Source: Gentiana macrophylla (taxonomy: Eukaryota; Streptophyta; Magnoliopsida; Gentianales; Gentianaceae). From it: a DNA stretch of 64,000 nt. Shown one piece after another: positions 46,418 to 57,150 of the stretch; the first letter of the stretch is position 1; each line of letters begins with the position of its first letter. The notes beneath the pieces were generated by a model that was not told the DNA's origin, did not search any database, and saw only the letters and a list, made by a program, of their open reading frames with translations. The stretch lies in the NCBI GenBank assembly GCA_026214975.1, contig JAOBSW010001197.1:1-64000 (forward strand). The letters are read 5' to 3'. The position numbers and the translations under genes are program-made.

Positions 46418-48680
46418 TTAACATGCTAAATCTTTCATGGTGAGTGGTTTAGTGAAGATGTCAGCCAATTGATCTTCAGTGGGGATATATTTTAGGATGA
46501 CATCTCCTTTTTCAACATGATCTCTGATAAAATGATGTCTCACATCAATGTGCTTTGTTCTTGAATGCAACACTGGATTTTCAGTGATAGATATGGCACT
46601 TGTGTTGTACACATGATTGGGATAGTCTTTTCCTCCACTCCATAATCCCTTAGCTGTTGTCTAATCCAAAGTACTTGTGCACAACAACTGCCTGCTGCTA
46701 TATATTCTGCTTCAGCTGTTGATGTAGATATTGAGTTTTGCTTTTTACTGAACCAAAAGACTAGCCTGGTGCCTAGCATCCGGCATGTTCCAGAGGTTCT
46801 TTTTCCATCTATCTTGCATCCAGCATAATCAGAGTCTGAATATGACATCAACTTGAATCCTCCATCTTCTGGTACCAAATTCCAACATTAATAGTGTTTT
46901 TCAGGTATTTGATTATTCTTTTGGCTGCTAAAAGATGTGATTCTTTTGGTTGAGCTTGAAACCTTGCACATACTCCTACAACAAATGCTATATCAGGTAT
47001 ACTTACAGTTAGATAGAGTAGGGATCCAATGATTCCTCTATACATTTTCTGATCAACATCTTTTCCAGCTTCATCTTTTCCAAGAATGACTCTTGCACAC
47101 ATTGGTGTATCTGCTGTGCCACTTGTGTCCATACCATATTTGTGTATTAAATCTTTTGTATACTTGGCTTGATTAATGAAAATACCATCCTTCATTTGCT
47201 TTACTTGAAGGCCAAGAAAGTAATTTAATTCTCCCATCATGCTCATCTAAAATTTGCTCTTCATCAGGTTTACAAATTTCTCACACAGCTTTTCATCCTC
47301 TGATCCAAAGATGATGTCATCAACATAGATTTGTACTAGCAATGTGCTTGTTCCTTCCTCTAATTTGAATAGAGTCTTATCTATAGTTTCCTTGTTGAAT
47401 CCATTCTTGATCAAAAATTGTGATAGTGTTTGATACCAAGCTCTGGGTGCCTGTTTGAGTCCATAAAGAGCTTTCTTGAGCTTGTATACTTTGTCTTCTT
47501 TTCCTTTAAGTTGAAAACCAGGAGGTTGTTCCACATATACTTCTTCTTCCAAAAGTCCATTCAGAAATGCACTCTTGACATCCATTTGATAGACCTTGAA
47601 ATCTTTGTGTGCAGCAAAAGCTAGAAAGAGTCTGATTGCCTCTAGTCTTGCCACCGGCGCAAATGTTTCATCATAATCTATTCCTTCTGCTTGTGAGTAG
47701 CCTTTTGCAACTAGCCTTGCTTTGTTTCTAACAACTGCTCCTTTGAGAGTTCTGTTTCTTCTTTCTGCTACACCATTTTGTTGTGGAGTTCCTGCTGCAG
47801 ATAGTAGATGTAATACTCCATTTTCTTCACAATAAGTCCTGATTACTTCATTTAGAAACTCTGTGCCTCTATCTGATCTGATCTTGATAATCTTTAGTTC
47901 TTTCTCATTTTGAATTCTTCTTAGTAGATCTGGCATTTTCTTGAGTGTCTCTCTCTTCTTGTTCATGAAGATGGTCCAGGTGAATTTGGAGAAGTCATCA
48001 ACCACAACTAGAGTGTATTTATTACCACTTACACTTACTGGTGTGACTGGTCCAAACAGGTCCATATGTAACAGATGTAGAATTCTTGTTGTTGATTGAT
48101 AGGGCTTTGACTTGAAGGAACTTTTGATTTGTTTCCCTTTCTGACATGCATCACATAAACTTTCTTTCTTGAATGTGATCTCTGGCAGGCCTTCAACTAA
48201 TTTGTTCTTTGATAATGTGTTGATGGTTTTGAAATTCAAGTGATTTAATCTTCTATGCCAAATCCAGCTGGTTGATTGTTTATTTTTGATAAACAGGCAT
48301 GTTTCTGCTTTAGCTGTTTTCCAATCCACCACATACATGTTATCTTTTCTTCTCCCTGCAAGAACTACTGTGTTGGTTTGGCTATGAATCACTTTGCAAC
48401 CTTCCATGTTGAAGTGCACATTGTAGCCTTTGTCACAGAATTGATTGATGCTAATCAGATTGAAATTAAGTCCCTTAACATATTCCACATTTTGAATTCT
48501 CAAATTGTTCTTGAGCATTGTGCCTTCCCCCTTAATCTTTCCAGGTTTTTCTTTGCCTCCAAATGTGACTTTGGGTCCATCAAAAGTTTTGAAGTTGGTG
48601 AGCCATCCTTTGTTCCCTGTCATGTGTCTGGAACATCCAATGTCTATGTACCAGACATCCTACAAAACAAATTAATTATG
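46418..48680 (-). pseudogene. pol: pol of copia element C: protease, integrase, RT, RNase H, internally deleted
   Basis: Protease active-site region near 48640 reads [12 protein letters not shown], where relatives have D-S-G: the Ser is Ile here. Pre-integrase and integrase follow in the 458-codon frame 48623-47247: [48 protein letters not shown] (Asp), [14 protein letters not shown] (Asp), [16 protein letters not shown] (Glu). The frame then jumps without a break to [24 protein letters not shown] has [20 protein letters not shown] and the catalytic [10 protein letters not shown] stop precedes MSMMGELNYFLGLQV (47246). RNase H is in shifted frames ([56 protein letters not shown]), ending [15 protein letters not shown] at 46418. 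Confidence 0.9.
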
Positions 48681-48730
48681 TTTAGGTACCCAACACTGTT
48701 TGTGTCCATACTTGTTAGTAGTCATGCCTC

Positions 48731-50825
48731 CTACTCCAAGTGTATATCCATATGATCTTTTTTTGGATAATTGAAATCATCAACTTCATATGTATAAGGC
48801 ATGGCAGAATAGCTTCTAATATTTCTACTGAAGGTATTCTGATACTTTTTTTTTCTACTTTTTGGTGCATTTGCATCCTTCTTTACCTTCCAATATGCAG
48901 TGGGAAACCTATGCTGCTTCATGTGTCTAGGAACATACCTTGATTGATCTTTCTTAAACACATGATGCACATCATGGTATGATTTCTTCTTGTATTTTGG
49001 AGGTGCAACATTCCAATCATCCTCTAAAGGATAAAGTCTTCCTTTACCTTTCAGTATGTCTTTGTTTTTGGTTGACTGGAATAATGGTTTAGTCTGCTGT
49101 TTTACTGCACTGGGTTTTGACTTCACCGGTGTAGGATGAGTGGTTGAAACTATGGTCTTTCCTTTTCTGAATTTTGGTCCAATGTTGGTCCTAGATTCAG
49201 AATTGTGTTGACCATTGTTTCTAATCTCATTCTGACTGTTGTAGCCAAGACCAGATCTGGATCCAAACCTTCTTGGAGGTTTGTAAGCTGGTGCATTTGG
49301 TGGTGCAATGGTGTTTTTAGCTGCTGGATGGATTTTCTCAGCTGATCTGTTAGCAGTGGATGAGTTATCAACTGCTACTTTTTGATTAGGTGAGTCTATC
49401 TCCTTAGTAGCTAGTCCAGCTTTCAATTTGTCCAGTTGTTCCTTCAATCTTTTATTTTCTTTTCTTAGATCCTTACATTCCTTTCCAGAATTTCACGATT
49501 CTTCTCAATTTCATCAAATTTAGTCATGAGATTTTGGACTAGGGCTGTTGGATCTAATGGGAGAATAGAAGATTGTGCAGTGTTAGATGTGGATGCATTT
49601 GATGAAGAGTAAGAGCTAGATGTTACCTCAGTTTCATCAGATTCTTTGGCCATTAGACATAGACTTGTTTTCTCATTGTCTGAGCTATCACCTTCATCTT
49701 CATCTAACTCTTTGGTCATGAGACATAGACATGCTTTTTCATTTCTCGATTTGCCTTCTTCATCACTATTATTATCCGAGTCATTATCGATGACTCTTCA
49801 TTCTTTTCACTCTTTGGATTCATTTTTGAGTGCTTTCTTACCTTTTCTCTTCTCAGATGCTTTGTACTTCTTCTTTTCCTCATCTTTATTGTTTTCTTCG
49901 GGGCAATCGGCCTTGAAGTGTCCTTTCTTGTTGCAGTTGAAGCATCTATACTCATCATCTCTTTTTCTTCATGTCTTTGTTTGAACTTGACCTCTTGTTT
50001 GATGATGAGTTCCCTTTGAATGGCTTATTTTAGCTAAACCTGTCAAAGCGTTTAACCAATAAAGCTACTTGTTCTTTAAGTTCTAGTGTCTCTTTGCTGA
50101 TACAATCAGCAAAGTTACTATGCTGGGGTGCTATCAGTACACTGGCCCTTTGTGTCTCTGCCGGAGCATCTTCTTCACCGTTCAATTCAAATTCATGATT
50201 TTTTAGTTGGGACATCAGAGTCAGAGTGTCAGTGTTTGCAAGGTTTGTAGTTCCTCTGATTACTGATGTTATGATCTTCCATCTTTCATGTAAGCCTCTC
50301 AAAATCTTTAAACATACTTCTTTCTGGGGGTATGTGTGTCCAAGCTGTTGCAGTTCATTGATGATGCTTGATAATCTGTTGTCCATTTGATCAATGGATT
50401 CACCAGCCTTCATTTTGAAATTTTCAAATTTCTGTTTTGCAACGGATAATTTGTTTTCTTTGACTGCTTCAGATCCTTCATTTATCAGTGCGGTTTTTCC
50501 CACATCTCCTTTGTTTCTCTTGCAATCTTTAATTCTCATGAACATGTTGCTATTCAGTGGTCTTCAAAATCATATCTTTTGCAACAAAGTCTAGATTTGC
50601 TCTTCTCCTGTCATCCTTGGTCCAATCCTTCTTATGTTTGTCCACTTCTTTTCCTTGATCTGCACCTGTGGATACCACAGTCATGATCATGATTGGGCCA
50701 TCATTAATTACATCCAGCATCTCTTCATGAGTTGCTGTAAGATGGGACAACATTCTTATTTTAAATCCTTCAAAATTGTTAACATTAAAAACAGGTACTT
50801 TTGACATAAAGTTTGATGAATCCAT
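48731..50825 (-). pseudogene. gag: gag of copia element C
   Basis: Starts at 50825 (MDSSNFMSKVPVFNVNNFEG), the usual opening of SIRE-type gag with the F-x-G-x-x-F/I-R block. After a frameshift near 50545 comes the helical UBN2-type core (KLSVAKQKFENFKMKAGESI, LTLMSQLKNHEFELNGEE). A CCHC knuckle at about 49957-49915 reads CFNCNKKGHFKADC (C-x2-C-x4-H-x4-C, intact). A Glu/Ser-rich part (49719-49465) and a Lys/Pro/Asn-rich tail (49447-48731) complete it. Breaks lie near 50545, 50030, 49800 and 49460. Confidence 0.87.
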
Positions 50826-50949
50826 AAGTACAACTAAGAGATATATATATGTGTATATTTAGAAAGCACAGATTTGAAAACTACTTTGAAAATATGTTAT
50901 CTCCTTGTTACCAGAAATTAGATCTGAACAGGTTCTGATACTAGGAACA

Positions 50950-50964
50950 CTGCTCCGATACCAA
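50950..50964 (-). other. Primer-binding site of copia element C (tRNA-iMet-like)
   Basis: Minus strand TTGGTATCGGAGCAG stands next to the LTR. Compared with the usual TGGTATCAGAGC it has one substitution. Confidence 0.75.
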
Positions 50965-50965
50965 T

Positions 50966-52369
50966 TGTTGGTCCCAGAGAAGGGTAAAACTATAGTAATA
51001 GGGGGGTGAATGACTATAGTGGAGTTTCAAAAAATTTTCTTGTAATTAAAAGCTTTTGGGCAGCGGATAAGTCCCTTCTTACTAAATTATTTCAAGGTAG
51101 TTTAAGCAATGAATAATATGTGATATAGTGTAAGCAATTAAATGAATGCAATAAGGTAAATTGCAGAAAGTAAATTGACACAAGGCTTATAGTGGTTCAG
51201 GGTGGTGTAATCCCTTAATCCACTCTTCTCCTGTGATGATTGGAGGAATTCACTATTGTTTTCACAGATACAATAGTACGATTGTCCTTGACTTCCCAAG
51301 CTTCACAATCTACAAGACTATCACTCCTTGACTGCAACAGCTTCAGTGACTCGGTATCTTTCATTGCTCCTTGGGATCAAATCCTTCAGCAGCTGTCACA
51401 AACACAACTCCCTCTCAGATGGCTCTGATTCAGTTGCTTGATTTATGTGAATTGAATTCACCAACTTGTTGATCAATCTCAATGCTTGATGTTTGATTTG
51501 TAGCTCTTAGATTTGAGTTGATCACTGGATATTTCCTTTTTGCGCAGATAGAAGATTTTTCACTTTGACAGAGTTTCTGCTCAGATTTATGATCGTTCTC
51601 TCTTCTTTGTTTTTCTGTCAGTGCCTTTTATTTATAGCCTTGATAATTCTTGATTTGAATTTCCATCCGTTGGTTGTATTAATGAGGGAAATAATCCTTG
51701 ATTTTATTCTTGATTCCCCCTTAATTATATTCTCCTTGATTTTAGTGATCGGATTTTTCTTCAAACGTTTACCAGAAAATCCGTCCTTGATTGATCCTAT
51801 ATTAATTGTGCATTTAATGCTTGATCTTCTGTATCTTCTTCATATTTCAAAAATCTGATCGAGTAAGGTTTACTCAGCCGTTCTCTGAACGGTCAAGTGA
51901 TCCATCTGACTTTGCCGTTTAGATCTTCCTTCACTGTTTTGTCTTCACTTAGCCGAAAGTCAGTTTACTCTGCCGATTCACTGTTTCATTCATTACTTAA
52001 GTTTAAGGAGAATCTTTGTACTTCACTGATTCTTGATTGGGGTGAGATCAGTGTACACCATATTTAAACATTAAGTTTCATCACTTGAAACATAACTTAG
52101 ACTTATCCAAGGTCATCACAGACTTCCTTGGTTATAAGTCAGACCATATGTCTTCATTGCTTCTCTGTTGATACTTGGCTGGATTCACTCTGCCGAAAAT
52201 CTGTTTTTACTTTGCCATCCTACGAACTAGTACAATAATTGTCTGACTCAACTTATACAACATGTCAGACTCTAAGTACAGACTTATACAGAGAATTTCC
52301 AACTTTATTTCAGGCTTGCTATAACAGCTGGTGTGGCTATCACCAAAACATAATAAAATGTTCCTAACA
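50966..52369 (-). repeat. 5' LTR of copia element C
   Basis: 1404 bp. Differs from the 3' LTR at scattered single positions and small indels (for example near 51330-51390, GCAGCTTGCTTGGTG versus CAACAGCTTCAGTG), so the insertion is fairly young. Confidence 0.93.
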
Positions 52370-52374
52370 AGGGT

Positions 52375-52815
52375 TGGCTAACCATTAAGGATATATCACC
52401 TATTTGATTATGTTGGCCTACAACAGCTTTGTTACCTCTTGCTTAATTGTCTCAATGCATCCAGGGGCAAAATGCCTTTTCTTTTGCCGAATAGGCTTCC
52501 TGCTCAGATCTATGTTCAATCTCTGAACTGCCAGTTCGGGAGATAGTCCTGTTATATCCTCCACTTTCCAAGCGAACACGTCTCTGAATTCTCTCAAAAT
52601 GCTTACCAAAGACTCTTTGTATGGTGGTGGAATCCATGCCCCAACGCTAACTGTTGAGCCCTCATGTTCGTCCCATAGACGAACAGCCCGTGTCTGGTCT
52701 TCAGATGACCAGCTCTCTTCATCTTCCGGAAGCAATTCTTCAATACTGACATGTTGGACCATCATTTTCCCATTTATTGTCACTGTGTAACAGCTCCTGG
52801 CTGTTTCCACATCTC
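52375..52815 (-). pseudogene. pol: Tat protease-RT linker and RT N-terminus
   Basis: The frame 52810-52418 reads SCYTVTINGKMMVQHVSIEE, then FRDVFAWKVEDITGLSPELA and KKRHFAPGCIETIKQEVTKL, the classic lead-in to Tat RT. After one stop it continues as ANIIK.VIYP.WLANP up to the copia target site, and on the far side (42213) as VLVKKPDG. This shows directly that copia element C split a coding sequence. The right end meets solo LTR E. Confidence 0.9.
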
Positions 52816-54448
52816 TGATTGACGCGATCAGTCAAGTGATAATAAAATACTCGATCACCATAAACCAATACTAGCAAGAGGACTAGGTCCATCGTAGTAT
52901 AGCTATAGCAAGGTCGATCCCACAGGGAACTAATTGTGGGTAATTTATATACAAACAATTAATTATTCATGTCAAGGACACAAAGCGGTCTACGACCAAC
53001 AAGAGACAAGAAAGATAAAGGACACGACACAAACAACGTAATTAACCTCCCCAATTATTATGTTATCGTTTGGATCTAGAGATTCTATATAATTAAGCTA
53101 GACTCGACAACTATTAATCCGATTCGTATTTCTTTTATATTGGCTACGGGCGTCATCCCCTAAACTTGACTTAGTTCCGGGTATGACACTAGATCACTGT
53201 GCTACATTACGTGACTTCACCTTTTGGGTCTCCATCTCATATAACTTGCACGCTTACAATACTAAGGATGCCGATATTAACCGTATTCCTCACCTAGGCA
53301 ACATTCCTGTGGTTTAGGCGTACTTCCTAGGCGATCGCATCAGTCTCCATCCCATTAACACTAACTTTTTAGGTATCATGTTAATCTATGACTTACGTAT
53401 AATTAGATGAGCTCAATTCCCTAATACAGAACAGATCTAGATCTAGCTGAAAGTCCCGGAAGATCAATTCATGAGCCGACCAAGGAGCCCTATATTGGTA
53501 TTTTCTAATCATACGCTAATTAAAATAGACGACCAACGTAGCCATAGCCATACCTACTAAGATAAGAAATTCTAGGTGGACAAACACACCATAAAGACGT
53601 GGCTAGATTGACGCGGCGAAAACCTAAATCTTAGCGTTTCTACATACGTAACGGATAAAATAGAGATTCATAAAGCAATTATATAGATCTACTAGAAACA
53701 CGATTGTTGATCAAAGTAAAGTCATACACAGGTCACGAGACATAGGCGTGGGTGTGTGGATCCTTATAGACGAGGAATCCTTAATGCCTCACGTCGTAAT
53801 CCTAGATCTACATCGTTTAACTAAGAACAAACAATCTCAAACGATAAACAACAATTGGGGGGAATCTAATTACAACAAACAAAGAAGAAATACAAATAAC
53901 TCACATTATTGCTGCTGGAAATTTGTATAAAAACTGCTTTGAGAAACTGAGGATTTATGTTATGAGTTGTGTAAAAAGTGACTAATGAAAGGGAGTTTAT
54001 ATAGGCTGTAAAACCGACTTAGAATAGCCGCCAGCCGACCTAATTCATAAATCCTAAACCCTAACAAGATAGAAAACATGTCTCCAAATTAAGGGCAATT
54101 TGGCCAACTCGCTGGCAGCCAGAGCAGGCTCGCTGCCAGCGAGCCTGAGGATTCTACTGGGCGTCTGCCTACTTCGCCTGGTCCGTTCCTGGTCCGTTTC
54201 TGTGGATTTTTCTCCTCCGAAGTCCATTCCAATCGCTTCCAAATCAAGCCCACTATAAATAAACCATAAAACAAGGTTTGTAATACCAAATAATATAATA
54301 AAATGGCTAATTTCATAATAACGAGTCGTAACTCGGTTCGGGTGTAATTTATGCACGAGGCGACTAATTATTAACCACTTAAAGCCCATTTAAGCTAGAA
54401 TCAAGGGTAATAAATAGGTAAATAAAGGTATAAAGTTGACTGTCATCA
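52816..54448 (-). mobile_element. Solo LTR E (gypsy, Athila-like), 1633 bp
   Basis: TG...CA ends (plus TGATTGACGCG ... GACTGTCATCA) and the target duplication ATCTC at 52811-52815 and 54449-54453. Removing it restores the Tat frame between protease and RT. A minus-strand TATA (plus GTTTATATAGG, 53995-54005) and the end text GGTCGATCCCACAGGGAAC (52911-52929) resemble other Athila-like LTRs. It holds two dyads (separate entry). No coding sequence and no internal region remain. Confidence 0.88.
53995..54146 (-). promoter_or_regulatory. TATA box and paired dyads of solo LTR E
   Basis: Dyad 1 (54108-54122): CTCGCTG / CAGCCAG around one G, one mismatched pair. Dyad 2 (54126-54146): AGGCTCGCTG / CAGCGAGCCT around one C, 10-bp perfect arms. 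Centres 54115 and 54136, exactly 21 bp apart. The TATA box is about 105-150 bp downstream in element direction. Confidence 0.65.
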
Positions 54449-54453
54449 ATCTC

Positions 54454-55020
54454 CTATGATCTCTATCGAACCTTCACCTATTGGAATTTTCATGATAACG
54501 TGAGCCGGCGAGATTACAGCCCGGAGATCAATAAGGGCTGGTCATCCCATAATCACGTTGTACGCCGATGGTGCCTTCACCACTACATAATCTACCATTA
54601 TGGTCCTGCCCTTGGTTCCTTCTCCAAAGGTGGTGAGGAGTTTGATCACCCCCAGCGGATGAACTGGAGGTCCGGCGAAACCGAATAGAGGAGTTGAAAC
54701 AGGAGTCAGGTCGGCATCCTTTAATTTCATCGCTCTGAAGACATTATAGTATAGGACGTTCACAGCATTGCCAGTGTCCACGCATATCCGTTTTGTTCGA
54801 TTCTTGCTAATTACCGCTTCTATTACCAATCTTTCATTGTTAACCACCAAGAGTAGTGAATCTCTTGGACCATATACTACTTCTCCTAACATTCTTTGCC
54901 TTTTGTTCGTGAAGGTAGGGGCGTGAGACACATTCTTTCGTTCGCCTCGCAGTGCTCTCGAGCTGTTCGGCCCCCGTGAGATCGTATTGATCGTGTTCAC
55001 AGAGCGGTTATCCACTTAAC
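54454..55020 (-). CDS. Tat protease region
   Basis: Open from 55015 to beyond 54542 (157 codons plus continuation to the ATCTC target site). Retropepsin motif TKRICVDTGNAVNVLYYNVF: the D-T-G triad is intact (about 54775-54785), with Asn where many relatives have Ser. The second part gives LFGFAGPPVHPLGVIKLLTT and YNVIMG, continued as GRPALI (flap and C-terminal region). In sequence order it follows the gag zinc finger. It is interrupted only at its C-terminal edge by solo LTR E. Confidence 0.88.
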
Positions 55021-56426
55021 CCTCGGAATCTGGAGCGGTCCCTTCTCCTCCGATTTTCCTCTCGTTGATCTCTGTCACTGTTATTCTGGCGCTTGAACTA
55101 ACGTCGCCCCCGTGGTTCGGCCTGTTGAGACCGATCTACGACCTCATTAAGCTTTCCTTCCATTACTGCCGCGTCAATATCTCGGATTAAATCTTTGCAC
55201 TGTTCTGAGTCATGTCCAACATCTTGATGATACTTGCAATATTTGTTGGGGTTTCTCCTTTCACTGGGTCCCCTCATTAGGGTGGAGTCCTAGCTATGCC
55301 CTTTCTTTGCATGATCGCAAAGACTTGTTCGCGAGACCTATTCAGTGGGATGATGTCTCTGTCCTACAGAGCTCTTTTTTTCCTAACCGATCAGAGATGG
55401 ACACAGTTACCCGATCCCATACTGATTTCCTCTTCTTGTCCGACCTGTCTTCAGTCTTGCTCTTCTTTCCTTCTCCTCTTTCTGTCTCTCTCTTATGCCG
55501 GTTTGCTTCTTCCCCTTGACAATGTTTATAGGCAACGTCCAAACATTCTTTCATTGTTCGAGAGAGTTTACTATTCAGCTTCGCGTGCAGATGCCTCTCT
55601 CGCAGACCTGCTACGAAAGAAGTGACCAGCAGCCGATCATCAGCGTCCTGCACCTGTGCGAATTCTTCGTTAAAATGCTTCACAAAATGCAATACGGTCT
55701 CGTCATGCTTTTGCTTCAAAGTTAGCAAATGAGTCTGATTCCTCTGGAATGGTCGTACTGTAATGAAAGCATGGACGAACTTCCTGGTTAACGTTCCAAA
55801 GTCGAAGATCGACCTAGGAGGGATCTTGTTGAACCTCTCTCTGGCTCTTCCTGTAAGAAGTGCGGGGAAGGCTTTTCACTTCATCTTGTCTGAGGCAATG
55901 TACAGATTCATGTGTGAGATGTACTGATGCATATGATCGTAGGGGGCCTTGGATCCATCATACGCATTGATCTTAGGGATTTTGAATCCCGCTGGCCGGG
56001 GATAATTGTCGATGTGCGTGGTGAAGGGAGACGCACAGAGCAACTCATCTGATCGTCTTCCGAGCAAAGTGTTCAAATCGGCCTTAGCCGTATCGTTTGG
56101 TTGACGTGTGTTCCCGTACTCCGTATGGGCACTTGATTCAACGACCTCCGGCTCTTTACGAGCCTGTTGATGGAGATCTGTCTCTGGGATCTCTGGGGGG
56201 TCCCTTCCTTTAAGGGTTTCGTCCAGAATAGCCTTGATCGTGGTATTTTACAGATTCTTCAAGGCCTCAACCAGTAATTGATTGGCTGGGTCTTGAAGGG
56301 CTGGGTTGGGTTGATCTTCAGCAGCCCTCTTCTGGGCTTCTCCTTAGGTGGTTGAAGTCGTCCCACCCTATTGGGCAGGATCCTTTGGATCTGCTGTTTT
56401 CTTGACAGCGTTCTTTGGTGATGGCA
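55021..56426 (-). pseudogene. gag: Tat gag
   Basis: The first ATG at 56426 gives MPSPKNAVKKTADPKDPAQ and then a stop; text continues with in-frame stops (ALQDPANQLLVEALKNL). The core starts at 56076 (RPAGFKIPKINAYDGSKAPY, DHMHQYISHMNLYIASDKMK) and continues after one stop: KAFPALLTGRARERFNKIPP, then frame 55728-55342 (LTLKQKHDETVLHFVKHFNE, LVTSFVAGLRERHLHAKLNS). A zinc finger of the Tat type, CKYHQDVGHDSEQC (C-x2-H-x4-H-x4-C), is at about 55240-55198, followed by a basic tail. At least five stops or shifts. Confidence 0.87.
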
Positions 56427-56477
56427 TGATCGTTTGAAGGAATTATGGGGTTATTTCGATCGATTATCAGTAGAAGA

Positions 56478-56494
56478 CCATCCTTCTAGCGCCA
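56478..56494 (-). other. Primer-binding site of the Tat element (tRNA-Asn)
   Basis: Plus strand CCATCCTTCTAGCGCCA matches the 3' end of plant tRNA-Asn (CTCCTTCTAGCGCCA) with one difference. It is two bases from the LTR. Confidence 0.75.
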
Positions 56495-56496
56495 AT

Positions 56497-57145
56497 TGAC
56501 GATGCTGGAAACCGTCCAAGAACCAATACGGGTCTGCACCTTCTGTGATAAGGATCGTGAACCCTAAAGCCCTAATTTTGATGATGCAAGACGTGTTTTT
56601 ATGTGTTTTTTAGACTGAGCTCTCAAGTTATTTCTCAAGAGTTGCCTACGTATCCAATAGTTGATGGAATCAAGTCTTTCGTAGTTCCTTAGGGTTGTTT
56701 ATATAGGTGGCGTTTCACCCCTACAACTTGTCATGCAAGTATTATAATTTATTATAATTCCCTAAGGATATACACGCATTACTCCCTATTATTTGGAGAT
56801 AATTATGGACATATTTAAGTGTCAGGATTTGAGTCTTTATGACTTAGGATTCTTTCCTTATTTATCTTCAAGTTAGCCAGCACGTGGAATAACAGCCGGG
56901 TTGTTCTGAGCGTATTACGCTCAGCCCCCAAAGCCCCTATGGCCGAACCGGGCAGTTCCTCTTCGCCATTCCTTAACCGACCTGCGGTGGCTGGAGGAGG
57001 AACATTTACCGATCTCCCACCTGGGTTTAAAGACCTGACCTTAGGTCGGCTTTTGGGGTCCTTGGCCCCTAACACCCTAAGGCCCAATCATTTATTATGC
57101 GTCCCCATTGGTGACAAGTGGCGGAATTTGGGTCGGGTATCATCA
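56497..57145 (-). repeat. 5' LTR of the Tat element
   Basis: 649 bp, TG...CA ends, sister of 6263-6911. TATA (plus TTTATATAGG, 56698-56707). About 200 bp upstream of it (minus direction) is one palindrome, CTGAGCGTA / TACGCTCAG around a T (56906-56924), with 9-bp perfect arms; unlike the Athila-like LTRs it is single. In the sister LTR it is damaged. Confidence 0.93.
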
Positions 57146-57150
57146 AAATA
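57146..57150. repeat. Target site duplication AAATA (right copy) of the Tat element
   Basis: Matches 6258-6262 exactly and abuts the LTR end ...TATCATCA. Confidence 0.9.

Larger units (their letters stand above)
42219..52369 (-). mobile_element. Copia element C (SIRE-like), 10.2 kb, inserted in the Tat RT
   Basis: LTRs 42219-43630 and 50966-52369 with TGTTGG...TAACA ends and the target duplication AGGGT at 42214-42218 and 52370-52374. A tRNA-iMet-like primer site and a purine tract are present. Order on the minus strand: gag, protease, integrase, RT, RNase H, then a long 3' ORF. Integrase before RT defines Ty1/copia. The 3' ORF and the YVDDIIFGS form point to the SIRE lineage. A large in-frame deletion removes the end of integrase and the start of RT, so this copy cannot be autonomous. 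Confidence 0.92.
6263..57145 (-). mobile_element. Tat-lineage Ty3/gypsy element, 50.9 kb including nested insertions
   Basis: The ends are 649-bp LTRs with TG...CA termini, a tRNA-Asn primer site at the right, a purine tract at the left and a 5-bp target duplication. Order on the minus strand: gag (56426-55021), protease (55020-54454), RT/RNase H (52815-52375 and 42213-40801), second RNase H and integrase start (40800-40071), 100-bp tandem repeats, antisense ORF on the plus strand. This order, with a duplicated RNase H and an antisense ORF near the 3' LTR, is that of the Tat lineage. Removing the nested insertions leaves about 9.4 kb, short because most of integrase is deleted. It is not autonomous: frameshifts and stops occur throughout. 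Confidence 0.92.
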
